Positions 48,623-59,385 are shown, counted from the stretch's first letter. The stretch: DNA of 64,000 nt from Teichococcus coralli (GCF_009829925.1 NZ_SNVJ01000014.1:46192-110191), one strand, 5' to 3'. Notes: generated by a model from the sequence alone, not told the origin. Translations and numbers: made by a program.

Positions 48623-49882
48623 TCAGGCCCCCTGGCGCGGCCGGAAAAGTCGCCCGCCCTCCGCGAAGAGCACCATGCACAGCGACAGCACGCCGCAGGC
48701 GGCGAAGCCCAGCATCAAAGGCGCTGTGGTGCCGTCGAACTGCTGGCCGATGAAGAAGCCGATCAGCGCGCCGCCAAAGGTGGTGATGAAGCCCTGCACG
48801 GCGGAGGCGGTGCCCGCGATGTGTCCCAGCGGCTCCATGGCCATGGAGCCGAAATTGGGGCCGGTCAGGCCGAAACAGAACATCATGCCGGCCTGCAGCA
48901 GCGCGAAGCTCCAGAGGCTTTCATGCCCCGCCAAAGCCAGGGTGGCATGCACCACGGCGAAGCCGATATAGCCGAGCAGCGAGCCATGGGAGATGCGACG
49001 GGTGCCGAAGCGTCCCACCAGCTTGGCGTTCAGCATGGAGGCCAGGGCCATGGCGACGGCGATGGCCGCGAAAATCGAGGTGAAGAGCTGCGGCGCCGCG
49101 AAAGTGTCCGCGAAGACCTGCTGGGCCGAGTTGATGAAGCCGAACAGGCCTCCCATCATCAGCGCCATTGCCAGCATGTAGCCCACCGCGATGCGGTTGC
49201 TCAGGGCGAAGCGGAAGGCGGCAAGGACCCGGCCGGGCGCGATCGGCATGCGGTCCTCCGGGTGCAGCGTCTCCGGCAGGCGGCTGAGCACCCAGAGGCC
49301 GGCGGCGGCGCCGAAGGCCGCCAGGAAGAGGAAGATGAAGCGCCACGGCGCCACCAGCATGATCACCTGCCCCAGCGTCGGCGCCACCACCGGAACGGCC
49401 AGGAACACGATGAAGGCCAGCGACATCACCTGGGCCATCTTCCGCCCGGAATAGCTGTCCCGCACGATGGAAACCGCCAGCACGCGCGTGCTGGCGGCGC
49501 CGATGCCCTGCACCGCCCGGGCCGCCAGCATGGTGCCGAAGGCGCCGCTGAACATCGCCACCAGGCTGGCCAGGGCGTAGATCGCGAAGCCGGCCAGCAG
49601 AACCGGCTTGCGGCCGAAGCGGTCCGCCAGGGGGCCATAGATGATCTGCGCCGCGCCGAAGCCGAGCAGGTAGGCCGTGACGATCCATTGCTGCTGGTTG
49701 TCGGTGGTGGTGCCCAGCGCATGGCCGATCTCCGGCAGGGCGGGCAGCATGGAGTCGATCGCCAGGGCATTCGCCATCATCATCACGGCGATGATCGCCA
49801 CGAACTCGCGGAAGCCCATGCCGGGGTGGGGCACGCCTGTGCGAAGCCCCGGAGACGCCACCGTCCCATCCATCGCTGCCAT
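48623..49882 (-). CDS. Bcr/CflA family multidrug efflux transporter (MFS)
   Basis: A 419-residue inner-membrane antiporter with about 12 hydrophobic segments. It has the Bcr/CflA N-terminus MMANALAIDSMLPALPEIGHALG, the motif A region YGPLADRFGRKPVLLAGFAIYALASL near residue 85, and GIGAASTRVLAVSIVRDSYSGRKMAQVM near 130. It is expected to export drugs such as bicyclomycin or chloramphenicol, or small metabolites including sulfonamides or amino acids, using the proton gradient. It is not coupled to a neighbour and no regulator is adjacent. Confidence 0.93.
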   Translation of the reverse strand: MAAMDGTVASPGLRTGVPHPGMGFREFVAIIAVMMMANALAIDSMLPALPEIGHALGTTTDNQQQWIVTAYLLGFGAAQIIYGPLADRFGRKPVLLAGFAIYALASLVAMFSGAFGTMLAARAVQGIGAASTRVLAVSIVRDSYSGRKMAQVMSLAFIVFLAVPVVAPTLGQVIMLVAPWRFIFLFLAAFGAAAGLWVLSRLPETLHPEDRMPIAPGRVLAAFRFALSNRIAVGYMLAMALMMGGLFGFINSAQQVFADTFAAPQLFTSIFAAIAVAMALASMLNAKLVGRFGTRRISHGSLLGYIGFAVVHATLALAGHESLWSFALLQAGMMFCFGLTGPNFGSMAMEPLGHIAGTASAVQGFITTFGGALIGFFIGQQFDGTTAPLMLGFAACGVLSLCMVLFAEGGRLFRPRQGA

Positions 49883-50225
49883 GATCCTGATCCTGTCCTG
49901 TCGGCGCCGTCCTAACCTGACGGTGCGGAAGGGGTAAGCGGCCAGACGGCAAGGCTGCCTTGCGGCCGGCTGGCCAGGGAAGGGGGAAGCCTGCCGGCCA
50001 CGCGGGGGAGGGCCGCCGCGTGAACCTGTTCGCGGCCTTGTGCGATGGTCGCTCCGGTGCTGAAGATGGGGCTGCAGCAGTCAGTGGCGCGGATGCCTTG
50101 CAGAACGCTTCCGGGCTCCCAGTTGAGCCTCTCCGCGAGCATCGCCGCCGTTTTCCTGGACAAGGCCGAGATCTGGCCGTTGAGCCGGCGCAGCCGCGCG
50201 GCGAGCAACACCTGGAGGCTCAAGG
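49883..50225. other. Divergent intergenic region
   Basis: About 340 bp between the divergent exporter and glutathione transferase genes. It must hold both promoters, but none matches consensus clearly. No gene or repeat was seen. Confidence 0.4.
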
Positions 50226-51110
50226 ATGAGCAATTCGCCCGAATACGTGCCACCGGAAGTCTGGACGTGGAACATGGCCAGCGGTGGCCGCTTCGCCAAC
50301 ATCAACCGTCCGATCGCCGGCCCCACCCATGAGAAGGAGCTGCCGGTCGGCCGCCATCCGCTCCAGCTCTACTCGCTGGCCACGCCGAATGGCGTGAAGG
50401 TCACGGTGATGCTGGAGGAGCTTCTGGCCCTTGGCCACAAGGGCGCGGAATACGATGCCTGGCTGATCCGCATCGGCGAGGGCGATCAGTTCGGCAGCGG
50501 CTTTGTCGCGGTCAATCCGAATTCCAAGATCCCCGCCCTGATGGACCGGAGCGGGCCGAAGCCGGTCCGCGTCTTCGAATCCGGCGCGATCCTGACCTAC
50601 CTGGCCGAGAAGTTCGGCGCCTTCCTGCCGACCGAGCCGGCCGAGCGCGCCGAATGCCTGTCCTGGCTGTTCTGGCAGATGGGAAGCGCGCCCTACCTCG
50701 GCGGCGGCTTCGGCCATTTCTACGCCTACGCCCCGAGCAAGATGGAATACCCGATTGACCGCTTCACCATGGAGGTGAAACGACAGCTTGACGTGCTCGA
50801 CCGGCGCCTGGCCGAAAGCGAGTACATCGCCGGCAGTGAGTACACCATCGCCGACATGGCAATCTGGCCCTGGTACGGTGGCCTGGCGAAGGGCTGGCTC
50901 TACGGCGCGGCCGAGTTCCTGCAGGTGGAGGAGTACAGGAACCTCCAGCGCTGGGCGGACCTGATCGGGCAGCGGCCGGCGGTGCAACGCGGGCGCATGG
51001 TCAACCGGATCAGCGGCGAGCCGGCAAGCCAGTTGCACGAGCGCCACGATGCCGGTGACTTCGAGACCAGGACGCAGGACAAGCTCGGCGGCAGCCAGGC
51101 CTCCACCTGA
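50226..51110 (+). CDS. yghU: YghU-type glutathione S-transferase / disulfide-bond oxidoreductase
   Basis: A 294-residue Nu-class glutathione transferase very like E. coli YghU (about 288 residues). The family start PPEVWTWNMASGGRFANINRPIAGPTHEKELPVGRHPLQLYS is present, with the thioredoxin-like domain holding NSKIPALMD near residue 100 and RVFESGAILTYLAEKFG near 117. The helical domain contains WQMGSAPYLGGGFGHF. Nu-class enzymes bind two glutathiones and reduce disulfides or peroxides. It is a single-gene unit, divergent from the drug exporter. Confidence 0.95.
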   Translation: MSNSPEYVPPEVWTWNMASGGRFANINRPIAGPTHEKELPVGRHPLQLYSLATPNGVKVTVMLEELLALGHKGAEYDAWLIRIGEGDQFGSGFVAVNPNSKIPALMDRSGPKPVRVFESGAILTYLAEKFGAFLPTEPAERAECLSWLFWQMGSAPYLGGGFGHFYAYAPSKMEYPIDRFTMEVKRQLDVLDRRLAESEYIAGSEYTIADMAIWPWYGGLAKGWLYGAAEFLQVEEYRNLQRWADLIGQRPAVQRGRMVNRISGEPASQLHERHDAGDFETRTQDKLGGSQAST

Positions 51111-51444
51111 CAGCCGCCTTCCCGTGCCCGAGCGGAGAGCGGAAGCTGCGGCGGATGGCAGCGCTGTCAATCGATGGCGGTGCGGCAGGGGCGAGGTCGC
51201 GGACCCAATGACGCGCCTTTCCCCGGGGCGATGATGTGCCTGCCGCCCCTTCAGAACATGGCGGGTGCCGAACAGGACGGGGCAGGGCCGCACCGCGTCC
51301 CCGCCTCGCGGCGCCCTGCGGGCCGGCCTGTCCGCCGGCCACGCTGCGCGCGGCTGCCTGCTTGCCGAGGTTGAGCGGCGCCCGTTAGTCTGTTGCCGCA
51401 ACTAAAGAGTGCCCCCTTCAGGGAGCGCCGTCGGGAGAATGTCC
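51111..51444. other. Intergenic region upstream of tctCBA
   Basis: About 330 bp that should contain the tctC promoter. Near the 3' end there is an inverted TTGC-CG-CAA element, but no convincing -35/-10 pair. No gene seen. Confidence 0.4.
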
Positions 51445-52437
51445 ATGACTGAACTCAATCGCCGCAGCCTGCTGCGCGCCGGCGCGGCTGCGGGCGCCGC
51501 CAGCCTCCTGGCCCTGCCCGCCCGGGCCCAGGGCCAGTATCCGACCCGCCCGGTCACGCTGATCTGCCCCTGGGGCGCGGGTGGCGGCACCGATGCCACG
51601 GCGCGCATCATCGGTGCCCTGCTGGAGAAGGACCTCGGCCAGCCGATCAACGTGGTGAACCGCACCGGCGGCAACGGCGTGGTTGGCCATTCCGCCATCG
51701 CCACGGCGCAGCCGGATGGCTACACCATCGGCATCATCACGGTGGAGATCGCCATGCTCCACCATGCCGGCCTGACCCAGCTCACCTACAAGGACTACAC
51801 GCCGCTGGCGCTGGTCAACCAGGACCCGCCGGGCGTGCAGGTCAGCGCCTCCTCGCCCTACAAGGACATCAAGGCCCTGGCGGAAGCCATCAAGGCCGCG
51901 CCGGCCGGCAAGATGAAGGCTTCCGGCACCGGACAGGGCGGCATCTGGCACCTCGCCCTGGTCGGCTGGCTGCAGGCCATGGGGCTGCAGCCCGACCATG
52001 TCCGCTGGGTGCCTTCGAACGGCGCCGCGCCGGCGATGCAGGACCTCGCGGCCGGTGGCATCGACATCGTGACCTGCTCGGTGCCGGAGGCGCGGGCGAT
52101 GCTCGATGCCGGGCGCGCGCGCAGCCTCGCCATCATGGCGCCGCAGCGCAATCCCCAGTTCCCCGACGTGCCGACGCTGAACGACGCGCTCGGGATCAAC
52201 TACTCGACGGGCGCCTGGCGCGGCATCGCGGCGCCGCGCAACCTGCCGGACGACATGGCGAAGACGCTGGTGAGCGCGCTGGAGCGGGCCTACAAGTCGA
52301 AGGAGTTCACCGACTTCATGCATTCGCGCGGCTTCGGCACCATCTGGGCCGGCCCGCAGGAGTTCGCCGACTTCATGGGCAAGTCGGACCGCGCCATGGG
52401 CGAGGCGATGAAGGCCGCCGGTCTGGCGCGCGCCTGA
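51445..52437 (+). CDS. tctC: Tripartite tricarboxylate transporter binding protein TctC (Bug family)
   Basis: A 330-residue Bug receptor. Its signal has NRRSLLRAGAAAGAASLLALPARA (twin-arginine-like). The mature protein starts QYPTRPVTLICPWGAGGGTDATARIIGALLE, with INVVNRTGGNGVVGHSAIATAQPDGYTIG near residue 75. Start 51445 lies 6 bp after GGGAGA; ATG 51439 is too close. Unlike the orphan Bug genes at 5-6.5 kb it is followed by tctB and tctA, so a full secondary transporter for a tricarboxylate-like acid is encoded. A hairpin follows the gene before tctB. Confidence 0.95.
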   Translation: MTELNRRSLLRAGAAAGAASLLALPARAQGQYPTRPVTLICPWGAGGGTDATARIIGALLEKDLGQPINVVNRTGGNGVVGHSAIATAQPDGYTIGIITVEIAMLHHAGLTQLTYKDYTPLALVNQDPPGVQVSASSPYKDIKALAEAIKAAPAGKMKASGTGQGGIWHLALVGWLQAMGLQPDHVRWVPSNGAAPAMQDLAAGGIDIVTCSVPEARAMLDAGRARSLAIMAPQRNPQFPDVPTLNDALGINYSTGAWRGIAAPRNLPDDMAKTLVSALERAYKSKEFTDFMHSRGFGTIWAGPQEFADFMGKSDRAMGEAMKAAGLARA

Positions 52438-52454
52438 CGCGTCAGGCCCTGGGA

Positions 52455-52471
52455 GGGCGGCTTCGCCGCCC
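52455..52471 (+). promoter_or_regulatory. Intercistronic hairpin between tctC and tctB
   Basis: GGGCGGC (52455-52461), loop TTC, GCCGCCC (52465-52471). The 120-bp gap is full of further GC inverted repeats. It probably protects or limits the transcript so that the receptor exceeds the membrane subunits, like the glpV-glpK hairpin. Confidence 0.5.
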
Positions 52472-52557
52472 GGGGCTCCTTCCGGGGCGTGGCCGGCGGC
52501 CGCGCCCTTCCTGCCTCGCGCGGCCCCGGAGGCCGCGCCTTGCGGAGCGCACGCCCG

Positions 52558-53031
52558 ATGCGAGTGAATGACGCCGTCCTCGGAGTGATCCTGCTGCTGC
52601 TGGCCGGCACGATGATCTGGCTGACAACCTATTTCCCCTCCTTTCCCGGCCAGGATTACGGGCCGGCCCTGTTCCCGCGCCTGCTCGGCGGCGGCCTGAT
52701 CCTTTGCGCGCTGCTGCTGATCCGGCGCGGCCATGCGGCGCGCCGGGCGGGGGAGGGCTGGGTGACGCTCGCCCCCTGGTGGTCGCAACCGGGGCTGGTG
52801 GTCTCCTTTCTGGCCATGCCGCTGGCGGTGCTGGCCTACCTGTTCTTCGCCGACGCGCTGGGCTTCATCCCCCTGGCCTTCGCATTGTTGCTCGCGCTGT
52901 TCCTCTGGTTCGGCGAGCGGCCGCTGCGGGCGCTGCCCGTTGCCGCGGTGGCCACCTTGCTGATCAACTGGTTCTTCAGCGACATGATGCGCGTGCCGCT
53001 GCCGCGCGGCCTGCTGACCGGCATCCTGTGA
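52558..53031 (+). CDS. tctB: Tripartite tricarboxylate transporter small membrane subunit TctB
   Basis: A 157-residue four-helix membrane protein. It begins MRVNDAVLGVILLLLAGTMIW and has the TctB-typical FPGQDYGPALFPRLLGGGLILCALLLI near residue 27 and GFIPLAFALLLALFLWFGERPLRALPVAAVATLLINWFF towards the end. It is expected to pair with TctA in the membrane. The stop is 10 bp before the tctA start. The ribosome site is weak (GGAG), fitting coupling to or readthrough from tctC. Confidence 0.92.
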   Translation: MRVNDAVLGVILLLLAGTMIWLTTYFPSFPGQDYGPALFPRLLGGGLILCALLLIRRGHAARRAGEGWVTLAPWWSQPGLVVSFLAMPLAVLAYLFFADALGFIPLAFALLLALFLWFGERPLRALPVAAVATLLINWFFSDMMRVPLPRGLLTGIL

Positions 53032-53041
53032 GGACGTGGCG

Positions 53042-54538
53042 ATGGACGCGGTTCTGACGGCCTTCGGCCTGGTTTTCGACCCCTCGGTGCTGCTGGTGAT
53101 CCTGGCGGCAGCGGTGTTCGGCATGTTCGTGGGCGCCATGCCTGGCCTGACAGCCACCATGGCGACGGCGCTGCTGGTGCCCGTCACCTTTTTCATGGAT
53201 CCCGTGCCGTCCCTCGGTGCCATCGTCACCGCCACGGCCATGGCGATCTTCGCGGGCGACATCCCCGCCGCCATGCTGCGCATGCCCGGTACGCCAGCCT
53301 CCGCCGCCTATGCCGACGAGTCCTTCCTGATGACCAAGAAGGGGCAGCTCGACCTCAACCTCGGCGTCAACGTCGTCTTCTCGGCGCTGGGCGGCATCGT
53401 GGGCGTGGCGTTCCTGGTGCTCTGCGCGCCGGCGCTGGCGGAGCTGGCGCTCAACTTCTCCTCCTTCGAATACTTCTGGCTCGCCTGCCTCGGCCTGACC
53501 TGCGCCGTCTTCATCGGCTCCGGGAACCCTGTGAAGGGCTTCGTCTCGCTGCTGTTCGGCCTGAGCGTCGGCTGCATCGGCATCGACCCCGCGGCCGGCG
53601 TGCCGCGCTTCACCTTCGGCAATGTGGACCTGATGTCGGGGGTCAACTTCATCGCCGTGATGATCGGCGCCTTCGCCGTCTCCGAGCTGCTGCGCGGGGG
53701 GGTGGAGCTGCACCAGGTCGGGCACGTGGTCGTGCCGCAGGTCGGCAACGTCTTCCGCGGCGTGGCCGGCGTGCTGCGGCGCTACTGGCTGAACTTCGTC
53801 CGCGGCTCGCTGCTCGGCACGCTCATCGGCGCCCTTCCGGGCGCAGGGGCGGATATCGCCGCCTGGGTCTCCTACGCGGTTTCCAAGCGCTTCTCCCGCA
53901 CGCCCGAGAAGTTCGGCACGGGGCATCTGGAAGGGATCGTGGAGGCCACCTCCTCCAACAACTCGGCGGTGGCGGGCGCGTGGATCCCCGCGCTGGTCTT
54001 CGGCATCCCCGGCGATTCCATCACCGCCATCGTCATCGGCGTGCTGTACATGAAGGGGATGAACCCCGGCCCAACGGTGTTCACCGAGAATCCGCAGTTC
54101 ATCTACGCGGTGTTCATCATCTTCGTGCTGGCGAACGTGGTGATGATCCCGCTCGGCTGGGCGGCGATCAAGAGCATGAAGCAGGTGCTGCGCATTCCGC
54201 GCACCCTGCTGCTGCCGCTGATCCTGCTGTTCTGCGTCGTCGGCGCCTTTGCGATGACCAACAGCAGCTACGGCATCGTGCTGATGCTGATCTTCGGGGT
54301 GCTCGGCTGGTTCATGGAGGAGAACGGCATTCCCGTCGCGCCGATGATCCTGGGCCTGGTGCTCGGCGAGATGCTGGAGCAGAACTTCATGACCTCGATG
54401 ATCAAGGCCGATGGCGCCTGGCTCGCCTTCTTCGAGCGGCCGATCGCAGGCTCGCTCGGCGTCATGACGCTCCTGGTCTGGCTGCTGATGCTGGTGCGCG
54501 GCGCCCGTACCGCCCTGCGCCGGCCCGCGGCCGCCTGA
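53042..54538 (+). CDS. tctA: Tripartite tricarboxylate transporter large membrane subunit TctA
   Basis: A 498-residue, about 12-helix transporter subunit that uses the ion gradient to import the acid delivered by TctC. TctA signatures are FGMFVGAMPGLTATMATALLVPVTFFMDP near residue 25, RMPGTPASAAYADES near 80, and ALPGAGADIAAWVSYAVSKRFSRTPEKFGTGHLEGIVEATSSNNSAVAGAWIPALVFGIPGDS near 260-325. The start at 53042 follows GAGGA; the GTG at 53036 is less well placed. A terminator-like hairpin lies 83 bp after the stop. Confidence 0.95.
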   Translation: MDAVLTAFGLVFDPSVLLVILAAAVFGMFVGAMPGLTATMATALLVPVTFFMDPVPSLGAIVTATAMAIFAGDIPAAMLRMPGTPASAAYADESFLMTKKGQLDLNLGVNVVFSALGGIVGVAFLVLCAPALAELALNFSSFEYFWLACLGLTCAVFIGSGNPVKGFVSLLFGLSVGCIGIDPAAGVPRFTFGNVDLMSGVNFIAVMIGAFAVSELLRGGVELHQVGHVVVPQVGNVFRGVAGVLRRYWLNFVRGSLLGTLIGALPGAGADIAAWVSYAVSKRFSRTPEKFGTGHLEGIVEATSSNNSAVAGAWIPALVFGIPGDSITAIVIGVLYMKGMNPGPTVFTENPQFIYAVFIIFVLANVVMIPLGWAAIKSMKQVLRIPRTLLLPLILLFCVVGAFAMTNSSYGIVLMLIFGVLGWFMEENGIPVAPMILGLVLGEMLEQNFMTSMIKADGAWLAFFERPIAGSLGVMTLLVWLLMLVRGARTALRRPAAA

Positions 54539-54621
54539 GGCGGGCGGGGCACCGCGGCGGCGGGCCGGGCGCGCCGGTCTTTCCGCCGCGCCGCGCCCCT
54601 CCCGCCCCGCCGGCGGCGCGG

Positions 54622-54640
54622 GATCCCGTCAGGCGGGATC
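54622..54640 (+). terminator. Terminator-like hairpin after tctCBA
   Basis: GATCCCG (54622-54628), loop TCAGG, CGGGATC (54634-54640). A 7-bp perfect stem without a T tract, 83 bp after the tctA stop. Confidence 0.5.
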
Positions 54641-54793
54641 GGCCCAACAGGAAGCGGCCCGCGAAGACGCTCGGCGGGCACGCTTCCGGATGACGTGATG
54701 CGCGGAAGAGGCACGATCAATCCTACAGTTCCCCGCTTGCGGTGGGGCTGAGGATGGATTGTTCCACCGCGACCAGGCCTTCGAGGGGGGGCG

Positions 54794-55949
54794 ATGGATT
54801 TTCGGTGCGATGGCGCGGGCCTGCGCGGGATCATCCTCGCGGGCGCCGCACTCCTGGGCCTGACGGCATCGACGGCCCGGGCCCTCGACTGGGATGCCAG
54901 CCTTTTCGATGCGGAGGACGGAAACCTGGACGCGTCCGCCCTCCTCAGCCGGGGCGGTTTCCTGCCCATACCGATCATCATCACCGAGCCCGCGGTTGAA
55001 GGCGGCCTTGGCGTCGCCGGGCAATTCGTGCATCCCTCGGCCGAGCCGGAGGGAACGCCGGGCCGCACGATCCTGGGCGGCGCGTATACCGGCAACGGAT
55101 CCTGGGGGGGGCGGACTGTTGCAGCAGGGCACCCTGGCGGACCAGCAGTGGCTCTACCGCTTCGGGCTCGGCCTTACCGCCTTGACCCTGCCGATCTTCC
55201 CCTTCGGCGGCAGCACCCAGATCGACTATGAGAACGACCTGAAGTTCGCCTTCGGGAACATCCGCTACAAGTTCCCCGAGACGCCCTTCTCGGCCGGGCC
55301 GAGGTTCATCTACCGGTCTTCCGACATCTCCCTGCAGTCGCAGGCGCCGCTGGCGGATCGGGTGGACGGCATCATCGCCGGCTTCACGGGCGGGCACCAG
55401 TATGTCGCGCTCGGCCTGTCGCTGAACTACGACACGCAGGACAACCCCTTCACGCCCCTGCGGGGCATGAACGCCGTCCTGAAGCACGACCGCTACTCCC
55501 CTGCTTTCGGAAGCGACCGGGAGTTCTCCGAGACCCAGTTGAACGTCCATGCCTTCCAGCCGATCGGCGGGAAATGGTCCGTCGGCGCCAAGCTGGGCAT
55601 CGATTCGGTAACCGATGACGCGCCGTTCTTCATGGCGCCCGGCGTGGACCTGCGCGGCGTCGAGTATGGCCGCTACCAGGGAGGGACCGCGCTGAGCGTC
55701 GAGGCCGAGTTGCGCCACCAGTTCACGCCCCGCTGGGCGGGCGTTGCCTTCGGCGGCTATGGCCGGACTTATGCGGACAACTCCCGGCTCTTTGAGTCCC
55801 AGCGCGACATCTGGACCTATGGAGCGGGCATCAGATACCGGATCGCCCGGAAGTACGGCATCGACCTTGGCCTCGATGTCGCGCGCGGCCCCGAGAGCAC
55901 CGTCTTCTACATCCAGTTCGGCCACGCCTGGGCGCGCAGCATGGATTGA
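54794..55949 (+). pseudogene. BamA/TamA (Omp85)-type outer-membrane barrel protein, frame broken at a G8 tract
   Basis: Two frames make one protein. From ATG 54794 comes a signal peptide (IILAGAALLGLTASTARA), then FLPIPIIITEPAVEGGLGV and GNGSWGG. At eight consecutive G residues (55104-55111) the frame is lost. The other frame resumes GGLLQQGTLADQQWLYRFGLGL and continues to the stop at 55949 with a barrel-like C-terminus ending GHAWARSMD. Removing one G restores GNGSWGGGLLQQ, the pattern expected for this surface-antigen family, giving 384 residues. So the gene is a recent mutant, a phase-variable gene, or carries a sequencing error. A second G run of seven (54785-54791) lies in the ribosome-site region. 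The barrel has the GG(T/A)ALSVEAELRHQF strand and D(N)PFTPLRG motif of Omp85 proteins. Confidence 0.85.
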
Positions 55950-55960
55950 GCCCCCGCGCC

Positions 55961-56020
55961 GGTGCGGGTGGCCCGGTGCGGGTGGCCCCCGGTGCGGGTG
56001 GCCCCCGGTGCGGGTGGCCC
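55961..56020. repeat. Four perfect copies of a 14-bp GC-rich unit
   Basis: GGTGCGGGTGGCCC occurs at 55961, 55975, 55991 and 56007, with spacers of 0, 2 and 2 bp (CC). It lies between the convergent Omp85 and dctM genes, starting 11 bp after the Omp85 stop. It is not a hairpin array. It is likely a slippage-expanded repeat that may block or end transcription. Confidence 0.8.
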
Positions 56021-56070
56021 GGCGGGGCGCGCCCGCGCCGGGTGTCAGGGGACGGTGCGGCGGCCTGCCG

Positions 56071-57384
56071 TCAAAGGCCGCCGGGCGCCAGGCCATAGAG
56101 GGCGTCGGGCAGCGCCAGCGAGAGCCAGGGCAGGTAGGTCACCAGGCCCAGGAAGACCAGCAGCACGGCGAGCCATGGACTGGCGGCGCGAACAACCTGC
56201 GAGACGGACATGCCCGTCACCCCCGAGGTGACGAAGAGGTTGAGCCCGACAGGCGGCGTCACCATGCCGATCTCCATGTTCACCACCATGATCACCCCGA
56301 AATGGATGGGATCGATCCCCAGCTTGGTCGCGATGGGGAACAGGATCGGCGCCAGGATCAGGATGATGGAGGAGGGCTCCATGAAGTTGCCGGCGATCAG
56401 CAGGATGATGTTCACCACCAGCAGGAACTGCCACGGCTCCAGCCCGGCCGAGATGATCGCCTGGGCGATGCTCTGCGGGATCTGCTCGGTGGTCAGCACA
56501 TGGCTGAACAGGAAGGCATTGGCGATGATGAACATCAGCATCACCGTCACGCGCGCGGAGCTGACCAGCACGCCCGGCACCTGCGAGAACTTCATGTCGC
56601 GGTAGCCGAACACGGCGACGATGAAGGCGTAGACGGCGGAGACGGCGGCCGCCTCGGTCGGCGTCATGACGCCGCCATAGATGCCGCCGAGCACGACGAC
56701 GATCAGCAGCAGGCCCCAGACGGCCTTGCCGCCGGCCTGCGCGACCGCGCGCGTGGCCGGCCAGAATCCGGGCCAGGGCTCGCGCGGCAGGCCGAGGCGG
56801 AGCGCGGCCACGAAGATGACACCCATCAGCATCAGGCCGAGCACCAGCCCCGGCAGGACGCCCGCCATGAACAGCCGCCCGACCGAGGTTTCGGTGGTCG
56901 CGGCATAGACCACCATGACGATGGAGGGCGGGATCAGGATGCCGAGCGTGCCGGCATTGCAGATGACGCCGGCGGCGAAGTCCCGGGAATAGCCCTTGCG
57001 GACCATGCCCGCGATGACCACCGAGCCCACCGCCACCACGGTGGCGGGGCTGGAGCCGGAAACGGCGGCGAACAGCATGCAGGCCAGCACCGAGGCGATG
57101 GCGAGCCCGCCCGGCAGATGGCCCACGCAGGCCACGGCGAAGTCGATCATGCGTCGGGCGACGCCGCCCGTCGTCATGAACTGGCCTGCCAGCACGAAGA
57201 ACGGAATGGCGAGCAGGGTGTAGTTCTCCTGCATCGCCTGGAAGAACTTGATGGTGAGGGAGGCGATGCTGTCCTGCGCGAAGAACGAGATGGTCAGCAC
57301 CGCGGAAAGGCCGAGCGAGATGGCGATCGGCACACCCAGCAGCATCAGCGCGAAGAGCACGACGAAGAGGAAGGCTGTGGTCAT
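56071..57384 (-). CDS. dctM: TRAP transporter large membrane subunit DctM
   Basis: A 437-residue ion-coupled permease of the TRAP-T family with about 12-13 hydrophobic segments. Signatures are LGVPIAISLGLSAVLTI near the N-terminus, MLFAAVSGSSPATVVAVGSVVIAGM near residue 105, NAGTLGILIPPSIVMVVYAATTETSVGRLFMAG near 150, and FGVIMVVNMEIGMVTPPVGLNLFVTSGV near 365. It lies 54 bp after dctQ on the same strand. The substrate class is C4-dicarboxylates or similar organic acids; the exact ligand depends on DctP. Confidence 0.95.
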   Translation of the reverse strand: MTTAFLFVVLFALMLLGVPIAISLGLSAVLTISFFAQDSIASLTIKFFQAMQENYTLLAIPFFVLAGQFMTTGGVARRMIDFAVACVGHLPGGLAIASVLACMLFAAVSGSSPATVVAVGSVVIAGMVRKGYSRDFAAGVICNAGTLGILIPPSIVMVVYAATTETSVGRLFMAGVLPGLVLGLMLMGVIFVAALRLGLPREPWPGFWPATRAVAQAGGKAVWGLLLIVVVLGGIYGGVMTPTEAAAVSAVYAFIVAVFGYRDMKFSQVPGVLVSSARVTVMLMFIIANAFLFSHVLTTEQIPQSIAQAIISAGLEPWQFLLVVNIILLIAGNFMEPSSIILILAPILFPIATKLGIDPIHFGVIMVVNMEIGMVTPPVGLNLFVTSGVTGMSVSQVVRAASPWLAVLLVFLGLVTYLPWLSLALPDALYGLAPGGL

Positions 57385-57438
57385 GGGATATGCCTGAGCA
57401 GCCGGTGGATCGGCGGATGCGGGGTCATGCGTCCGGGG

Positions 57439-57975
57439 TCACGGATGCGGGTTGTGCAGTTCGCGCAGCGCGTCGCCGGCCTCGTCGGCGATCTCGAAGC
57501 CGGCGGTCCGGCCGCTCAGGATCAGCCAGGCCTCCGTGCAGAGCCGGGCCAGCAGCAGCAGGAAGCCGAAGGGCATGACGGTGATGAGCAGCCAGCGCTC
57601 CACGGGGATGTCCTGCGCCTCGATGCCCACCATCCGAATGGTGTCCATGTAGATCCAGGAGCCGTAGGCGAGCAGGCCGGCATAGATGATGCAGAGGGCC
57701 ACCGCGACCAGGCCGATGGTGCGCCGGTGCCGCGGCGTGAGCGCCTTCACCAGGATGTCGATGCCGAGATGCGCGCGCGTGCGCACGCCATAGCCGAGCC
57801 CGAGCATGACGAGCCAGCCAAAGGCGTAGAGCACCGCTTCCTGCCCCCAGAGCAGGCCGTCGTTGAAAACGTAGCGCAGCACGACCTGGTAGAAGGTCAC
57901 GAGCGTCATGAAGACGAGAAGGAGGGCCATGAGGCCCTCCTCCAGGCGATGCCAGGCGGTGCGCAGCAGCGTCAT
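57439..57975 (-). CDS. dctQ: TRAP transporter small membrane subunit DctQ
   Basis: A 178-residue four-helix membrane protein. The DctQ hallmark LMALLLVFMTLVTFYQVVLRYVFNDGLLWGQEAVLYAFGWLVMLG spans residues 15-60, with RTRAHLGIDILVKAL near 68. It forms the membrane complex with DctM. The start at 57975 is 19 bp after the dctP stop. Longer in-frame readings upstream fall inside dctP. Confidence 0.93.
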   Translation of the reverse strand: MTLLRTAWHRLEEGLMALLLVFMTLVTFYQVVLRYVFNDGLLWGQEAVLYAFGWLVMLGLGYGVRTRAHLGIDILVKALTPRHRRTIGLVAVALCIIYAGLLAYGSWIYMDTIRMVGIEAQDIPVERWLLITVMPFGFLLLLARLCTEAWLILSGRTAGFEIADEAGDALRELHNPHP

Positions 57976-57994
57976 GTCCGGGCGTGCCGCGCGA

Positions 57995-59385
<1,391 letters not shown>

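Noticed and set aside
53036..53041. GTG 53036 as the start of tctA
   Set aside because: ATG 53042 has better spacing from GAGGA and matches the family N-terminus.
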